Positions 23,767 through 27,185 of a stretch of DNA of 27,185 nucleotides are shown in pieces. Location: contig CAYZSE010000031.1 of assembly GCA_964481035.1 (NCBI GenBank), positions 1 to 27,185 on the forward strand. The letters are read 5' to 3'. Positions within the stretch are counted from its first letter, which is position 1, and every line of letters begins with the position of its first letter. The translations under genes and the position numbers were made by a program. Source of the DNA: JAAAPF01 sp964481035. Its GTDB lineage: Bacteria; Pseudomonadota; Alphaproteobacteria; Geminicoccales; Geminicoccaceae. A model generated the notes under the pieces. It worked only from the letters and a program-made list of their open reading frames with translations, was not told where the DNA came from and made no database searches.

Positions 23767-23997
23767 ATGTCCGAATACACGCTCGATATCACCGGGGACA
23801 TCTGCCCGATGACCCTCGTAAAGGCCAAGCTGAAGCTCGAAGAACTGGGGGTGGGCGACCGCCTTACGATTCTCGTGGCAGACGGCGAGGCGCGGCGTAA
23901 CGTGCCGCAGAGCCTTCGCGACCACGGTCATGCCGTGCTCGAAGAGCGGCGGCGGGACGATGGTGCGTATGTGGTGGTGGTGCGCAAGGAACGGTGA
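23767..23997 (+). CDS. TusA-family sulfur carrier protein
   Basis: A 76-residue protein of the TusA/YedF/SirA fold. The active cysteine is Cys13 in DICPMTLVKAKLKLEEL, the CPxxLxxxK-like signature. This is followed by LTILVADGEARRNVPQSL and a C-terminal strand pair ending VVVVRKER. TusA-type proteins relay persulfide sulfur, for example to tRNA thiolation or molybdenum cofactor enzymes; the specific partner is not shown here. ATG 23767 matches the usual family start (MSEYTLDITGD) although GAGG is rather close; an in-frame ATG at 23740 is possible. Transcribed divergently from mucR, with its 3' end 19 bp from the opposing rimI stop. Confidence 0.85.
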   Translation: MSEYTLDITGDICPMTLVKAKLKLEELGVGDRLTILVADGEARRNVPQSLRDHGHAVLEERRRDDGAYVVVVRKER

Positions 23998-24016
23998 GCG
24001 TTGGGCGCGGTGTCGA

Positions 24017-24514
24017 CTAAAGCTCCGCGCGCATCGTCAGTGCCGCGACACGCGTCCCACCGGCACGGCGATAATAGCCTTCGCGTCGACCGACCTCACG
24101 GAAGCCTTCGCGCACGTAGAGTGCCTGCGCGCCGGGATTGTCGATGGCCACCTCGAGGAACATGCAGCGGGCTCCGACGCGCCGGCACCGCGCCATCGAG
24201 GCATACACCAGATGCGTGCCTAGACCGTTGCGCCGAAGGTCCGGGGCCACGCCGATCGACAGGAGCTCACTCTCGTCGCGCGTCACCCGGCACAAGGTGA
24301 AACCGATCGGGCGGCGCGTCTCGAAACCGAGGCGGCGCAAGCCTCGTGTCCGTGCGAGCACGCCGAACCCGCCCGGCAGGGCGAGCAGATGGGCCAGATC
24401 GGACTTGCTCCAGGGCTCGTCGAAGCACGCCCGATGCAGGCGCGCCAGCCGGCCCAGATCGAACGCTCGGATGGCGTCGATCTCGAAGCCCGGCGCCTCC
24501 AACTCGGCGGCCAT
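24017..24514 (-). CDS. rimI: Ribosomal protein N-acetyltransferase RimI-like (GNAT)
   Basis: A 165-residue GNAT acetyltransferase. The acetyl-CoA loop is RRNGLG (residues 94-99), preceded by the strand ELLSIGVAPDL; FLEVAIDNPGAQALYVREGF (119-138) is the RimI-type motif B, and the protein ends with a GYYRRAG segment common in RimI. RimI acetylates the N-terminal alanine of S18. The gene lies 2 bp after tsaB, the standard tsaB-rimI pairing. ATG 24514 has only a weak ribosome site, so coupling is likely. The longer frame to 24994 is a shadow over tsaB. Confidence 0.9.
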   Translation of the reverse strand: MAAELEAPGFEIDAIRAFDLGRLARLHRACFDEPWSKSDLAHLLALPGGFGVLARTRGLRRLGFETRRPIGFTLCRVTRDESELLSIGVAPDLRRNGLGTHLVYASMARCRRVGARCMFLEVAIDNPGAQALYVREGFREVGRREGYYRRAGGTRVAALTMRAEL

Positions 24515-24516
24515 CG

Positions 24517-25152
24517 TCAAGCGACGCTCGCAACGGCGTCGGCGGCGCGACCGTATCGGGGCACGAGGTCGAAGCCGTGGCACGGCGGCGCGCTCCGCCC
24601 GCGCCGCGCGGCCGCCGCCAGGCCTTCGGCGCGGATGGTCGCGGGGATCGCGACACCGCTTCCGGCGGCCGCTACCAGCAGCGCCGCGCCGGAGCCGATG
24701 GCCTTGAAGCGCGCCGGCATCAACGCGGCCGCGCGCTCGATCGGCACGGCGGCGGGATCGCCGAATGCCTCTCCGGCGGCGGTCGCGAGGTACAAGCCGC
24801 CTCGGCGTGCGTCGATGGCCGCGGTGTCGGCGCCGATCGCGGCACCCTGGGCGAGCAGCGCGTCGAGCGTGCCCACCGCTCGAACGGGCCGATCGAGGGC
24901 CAGGGCCAGGCCTCGCGCGGTGGCGACGGCGAGCCTGATGCCGGTGAAGCTGCCGGGGCCGCTGGCGACCACCAGCTCGTCGAGCGTCGACCACGCCCAG
25001 CCGGTGTCGGCCATCAAGGTCGCCAGCATCGGTACGAGCTGCTCGGCGTGCGCCCGCGCGCCGCTCGCTTCGGCGACGGCGACGGTATGGTCGCCGTCGA
25101 TCAGCGCGGCGGACCGAGCCTCTCCCGAGCAGTCGAAGGCGAGCCGACGCAT
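24517..25152 (-). CDS. tsaB: tRNA t6A biosynthesis protein TsaB
   Basis: A 211-residue member of the ASKHA-fold TsaB/YeaZ family, the partner of TsaD in forming N6-threonylcarbamoyladenosine at tRNA position 37. LAFDCSGEARSAALI begins the fold. The signature GPGSFTGIRLAVATARGLA (residues 65-83) is complete, followed by VGTLDALLAQGA. The C-terminal part is shorter and more divergent, as is normal for TsaB. ATG 25152 follows the nfuA stop by 10 bp, with a weak ribosome site. Together with MiaB it makes this a cluster of position-37 tRNA modification genes. Confidence 0.93.
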   Translation of the reverse strand: MRRLAFDCSGEARSAALIDGDHTVAVAEASGARAHAEQLVPMLATLMADTGWAWSTLDELVVASGPGSFTGIRLAVATARGLALALDRPVRAVGTLDALLAQGAAIGADTAAIDARRGGLYLATAAGEAFGDPAAVPIERAAALMPARFKAIGSGAALLVAAAGSGVAIPATIRAEGLAAAARRGRSAPPCHGFDLVPRYGRAADAVASVA

Positions 25153-25162
25153 CTGCCGTCGT

Positions 25163-25717
25163 TCAGCCGATCGCCCTCACCTCCGTCACTTCGGGGACGT
25201 AGTAGCGCAGCAGGTTCTCGATGCCGTTTTTGAGCGTCACCACCGAGCTCGGACAGCCCGAGCAGGCGCCGCGCATGTGCAGATAGACGACGCCGCGCTC
25301 GAAGCCGTGGAAGACGATGTCGCCGCCGTCCTGGGCCACCGCCGGCCGCACGCGGGTGTCGATGAGCTCCTTGATCGTGCGCACGACCTCGTCGTCGTCG
25401 TCGTGGGTCGCCTCCTCGGGCAGCGCCGCCGGGTTCACCGCCGGCTCGCCGCTCATGAAGTGCTCCATGATGGCGCCCAGTACCGCCGGCTTCAGGCTCT
25501 GCCAGTCGACGGCATCCGATTTGGTCACGGTGACGAAGTCGCGCCCGAGATAGACCCCGCTCACCCCTTCGACGGTGAAGACGCGATGCGCGAGCGGCGA
25601 CGCGGCCTCGGCGTCGGTGCTGCTGGTGAAGTCGACGACCCCGGTCTCCATGACGGCGCGACCGGGCAGAAACTTCATGCTCGCCGGGTTGGGCGTCGGC
25701 TCGGTCTGAATGAACAT
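25163..25717 (-). CDS. Fe-S cluster carrier NfuA-like protein (Nfu_N plus NifU C-terminal domain)
   Basis: A 184-residue Fe-S scaffold/carrier. The N-terminal Nfu domain opens MFIQTEPTPNPASMKFLPG. The C-terminal NifU-like domain holds VRPAVAQDGGDIVF and the cluster cysteines Cys152 and Cys155 in GACSGCPSS. This domain order is the alphaproteobacterial/mitochondrial NFU1 type rather than the E. coli NfuA type. ATG 25717 has GAGAGAG/GGAG upstream. It can supply clusters to MiaB. A pair of short palindromes (25751-25777) lies in the 52-bp gap before it. Confidence 0.93.
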   Translation of the reverse strand: MFIQTEPTPNPASMKFLPGRAVMETGVVDFTSSTDAEAASPLAHRVFTVEGVSGVYLGRDFVTVTKSDAVDWQSLKPAVLGAIMEHFMSGEPAVNPAALPEEATHDDDDEVVRTIKELIDTRVRPAVAQDGGDIVFHGFERGVVYLHMRGACSGCPSSVVTLKNGIENLLRYYVPEVTEVRAIG

Positions 25718-25750
25718 GGATCTCTCTCGCTCCGTTGCCGCCGAAACATG

Positions 25751-25777
25751 GCGCGGACCGCGCAGCGCTTCAAGCGC
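25751..25777. repeat. Two adjacent 13-bp palindromes upstream of nfu
   Basis: GCGCGGACCGCGC (25751-25763) and GCGCTTCAAGCGC (25765-25777) are each perfect inverted repeats around one central base and are one base apart. The second covers the stop codon of the upstream DUF2333-like gene. There is no T-run, so they look more like operator sites or an mRNA-end structure than a terminator. Confidence 0.55.
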
Positions 25778-26699
25778 CGGTAACGAGACGCGCCCGAAAG
25801 GAGCGCAACGCGGCGCCCGCGGTCAGCACGTAGGATGCCTGCGCGGCGAGATGGCTCGCTCGCCACTGGCCGTCGGCGGGCCCGTTCATGACCAGCCACG
25901 GGCCCAGCGCGGCGGCGGCGCCGAGCGCCCGTCGGACCCCGAGCGCTTCTCGCGCCGCGCCGGCGGTGGCGAGCGCCTCGGCGAAGTCGGCCATGAGACC
26001 ATCGAACGCCACGAGCTGCGCGTAGGCGAGGCCGCGCGTCGTCATGAAACGATCGTCGACCGCTCGGTCGAGCCAGTGTCCGCCGCGTTCGCCGACGTGG
26101 CGCAGGTTGGCCGCCGCTGCCGCGTCGAGCTCCGCTGCGAACGTGGCTGCGATCGCCGCGAGCGCGGCGGCGCTCCGGTCGAGCGTCACGGCGCCGCTCG
26201 CGACGGCGGCGTCGAACCGCCGCAAGGCGGTGACGCCCTCGCGGTAGACCTGCTCGCTCGTCCGCTGCGGTGCCAGGCCCCCGGCCAAGTCGAAGGTCCA
26301 GCGGTCGGCGGGCGCCGCGAGCGCGTCTCTGGCCGTCTCCAGGTCCGCGCTCGGCCCACCGTCGCCGACGAGACCGCCCAGCTCCTCCAGGCGCCGGGTG
26401 ATGGTCGCGACGACGGCCGTCTGGAAGCTCGCCATGTCGTCGAGGATCGCCGATGGGAAGAACCATGGGTCGTTGGCGACCCAGCCATGGGCGTCGACCT
26501 CGCGCTCGACGAGTGCGGCGAGGACCGCCGCCGTGCGCGCACCGCCCGCCGACACGTCGACCCCGGCCGCGAAGTTCGAATCGGCGTCGATGCGCTGCGC
26601 GAAGTGACCGCCGACGGCATAATAGAGAGCGGCGAGCAGGGCCAGCGCCAGCGGCCAGGTGACGAGGCGGCGAGCCCGACGGCGAGCGGCTGCGGCCAC
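25770..26699 (-). CDS. DUF2333-like membrane-anchored protein
   Basis: About 309 residues. A basic N-terminus (ARRRARRLVTW) is followed by one hydrophobic segment (about residues 15-30, PLALALLAALYYAVGG). A long Ala-rich helical domain comes next and should lie in the periplasm. Segments such as DPWFFPSAILDDMASFQ and LDRAVDDRFMTTRGLAYAQ match my memory of the DUF2333 family, whose function is unknown. GTG 26699 is chosen because AGGAGG lies about 9 bases upstream and the membrane segment then starts properly; the frame to 26891 overlaps trpS. It lies 13 bp after trpS and 52 bp before nfu. Confidence 0.68.
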   Translation of the reverse strand: MAAAARRRARRLVTWPLALALLAALYYAVGGHFAQRIDADSNFAAGVDVSAGGARTAAVLAALVEREVDAHGWVANDPWFFPSAILDDMASFQTAVVATITRRLEELGGLVGDGGPSADLETARDALAAPADRWTFDLAGGLAPQRTSEQVYREGVTALRRFDAAVASGAVTLDRSAAALAAIAATFAAELDAAAAANLRHVGERGGHWLDRAVDDRFMTTRGLAYAQLVAFDGLMADFAEALATAGAAREALGVRRALGAAAALGPWLVMNGPADGQWRASHLAAQASYVLTAGAALRSFRARLVTGA

Positions 26700-26712
26700 G
26701 CGTTCGTCCTCC

Positions 26713-27185
26713 TCAAGCGAAGTCGTGGTCGTCGAACCCGGCTCGGGCCGGCACCGGCTGCAGGAAACCGACCCGGTCCTTGACCTCGCCGAGGATCGGT
26801 TCGGCCACCGCCCGGGCGCGTTCCGCGCCTTGGGCGAGGATGGCATCGATCTGCCCCGGGTCGTGCAAGAGACGGCGCATCTCGGCGGCAATGGGGGCGA
26901 GCCTTTCGACCGCCAGCTCGGCCAGATCGCGCTTGAAGCTCGAGAACTGGGCGCTGGCGAACTGCTCGGCCACGGACTTGACGCTGCGCTCGCTCAAGGC
27001 CGCGTAGAGGGTCAAGAGATTGGTCGCCTCCGGCCGTCCCGCCGCGTCGACGGCGAGACCCTCCAAGCTGTCGGACTTGGCCTTCTGCAGTTTGAGCGCG
27101 ATGGTGGCCGCGTCGTCGGTGAGGTTGATGCGCGACATCTCCGAGGTGTCGGACTTGCTCATCTTCTTGGTGCCGTCGCGCAGCG
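26713..27185 (-). CDS. trpS: Tryptophanyl-tRNA synthetase, C-terminal part (cut by window edge)
   Basis: The last 157 codons or so of a class I aminoacyl-tRNA synthetase charging tRNA-Trp. The edge of the window falls just before the KMSKS ATP-binding loop, which reads LRDGTKKMSKSD. MSRINLTDDAATIALKLQKAKSD follows, then the helical anticodon-binding part with EATNLLTLYAALS and the terminal AILAQGAERARAVAEPIL. The family is clear from the KMSKS context and the trpS-type C-terminus. The start and the HIGH motif lie outside the window. The next gene follows after 13 bp. Confidence 0.93.
   Translation of the reverse strand, partial: LRDGTKKMSKSDTSEMSRINLTDDAATIALKLQKAKSDSLEGLAVDAAGRPEATNLLTLYAALSERSVKSVAEQFASAQFSSFKRDLAELAVERLAPIAAEMRRLLHDPGQIDAILAQGAERARAVAEPILGEVKDRVGFLQPVPARAGFDDHDFA

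Overview
The window is a GC-rich (by eye about two thirds G+C) chromosomal segment of an alphaproteobacterium. The evidence is the gene order and the marker families: a MucR-type regulator, an Irr-type Fur protein, Nfu with the alphaproteobacterial domain layout, and the long order nfuA-tsaB-rimI-[regulator]-miaB-phoH-ybeY-corC-lnt-xre-metK-trmB-rimP-nusA-ylxR-infB-rbfA-truB-rpsO-pnp. Tandem phasins imply polyhydroxyalkanoate (PHA) storage. A bchJ-type gene suggests a photosynthetic, bacteriochlorophyll-making lineage; a Rhodospirillales-like purple bacterium is the best guess, but this is inference. Almost every gene lies on the minus strand, so transcription runs from high to low coordinates.

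Layout from right to left (transcription order). trpS (3' part only), a DUF2333-like membrane protein, nfuA, tsaB and rimI serve tRNA charging, Fe-S delivery, t6A synthesis and ribosomal protein acetylation. They meet the plus-strand tusA-like gene tail to tail. tusA and mucR diverge from nearly superimposed promoters. Next comes miaB-phoH-ybeY-corC-lnt, tightly packed with 4-nt overlaps and a good promoter before miaB, then an XRE regulator, metK and trmB. A further promoter starts the rimP-nusA-ylxR-infB-rbfA-truB-rpsO-pnp transcription/translation operon. A short intrinsic-terminator-like hairpin lies inside the predicted leader of that operon. After pnp lies a nitronate-monooxygenase-like flavoprotein with an added cysteine cluster, then irr-bchJ, linking iron/haem sensing to tetrapyrrole metabolism.

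The left end holds a plus-strand exported SH3-domain gene running tail to tail into bchJ, a D-2-hydroxyacid dehydrogenase, a small unknown ORF, and two tandem phasin genes. Both phasin promoters carry the same arrangement of TGC-N3-GCA operator-like sites next to the -10 element, as expected for control by a PhaR-type PHA-sensing repressor.

No mobile element, CRISPR array, tRNA, rRNA or obvious horizontally acquired island was seen. The window is mostly conserved housekeeping DNA. The points worth a second look are regulatory or about start sites: the matched phasin operators, the rimP leader terminator, trmB with conserved N-terminal sequence but no standard start codon, phoH that seems to start at CTG, the irr-bchJ pair, and MucR (with degenerate zinc ligands) in a slot where related genomes often carry a Fur-family gene. 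All identifications come from reading the sequence and recalling families; no search was run.
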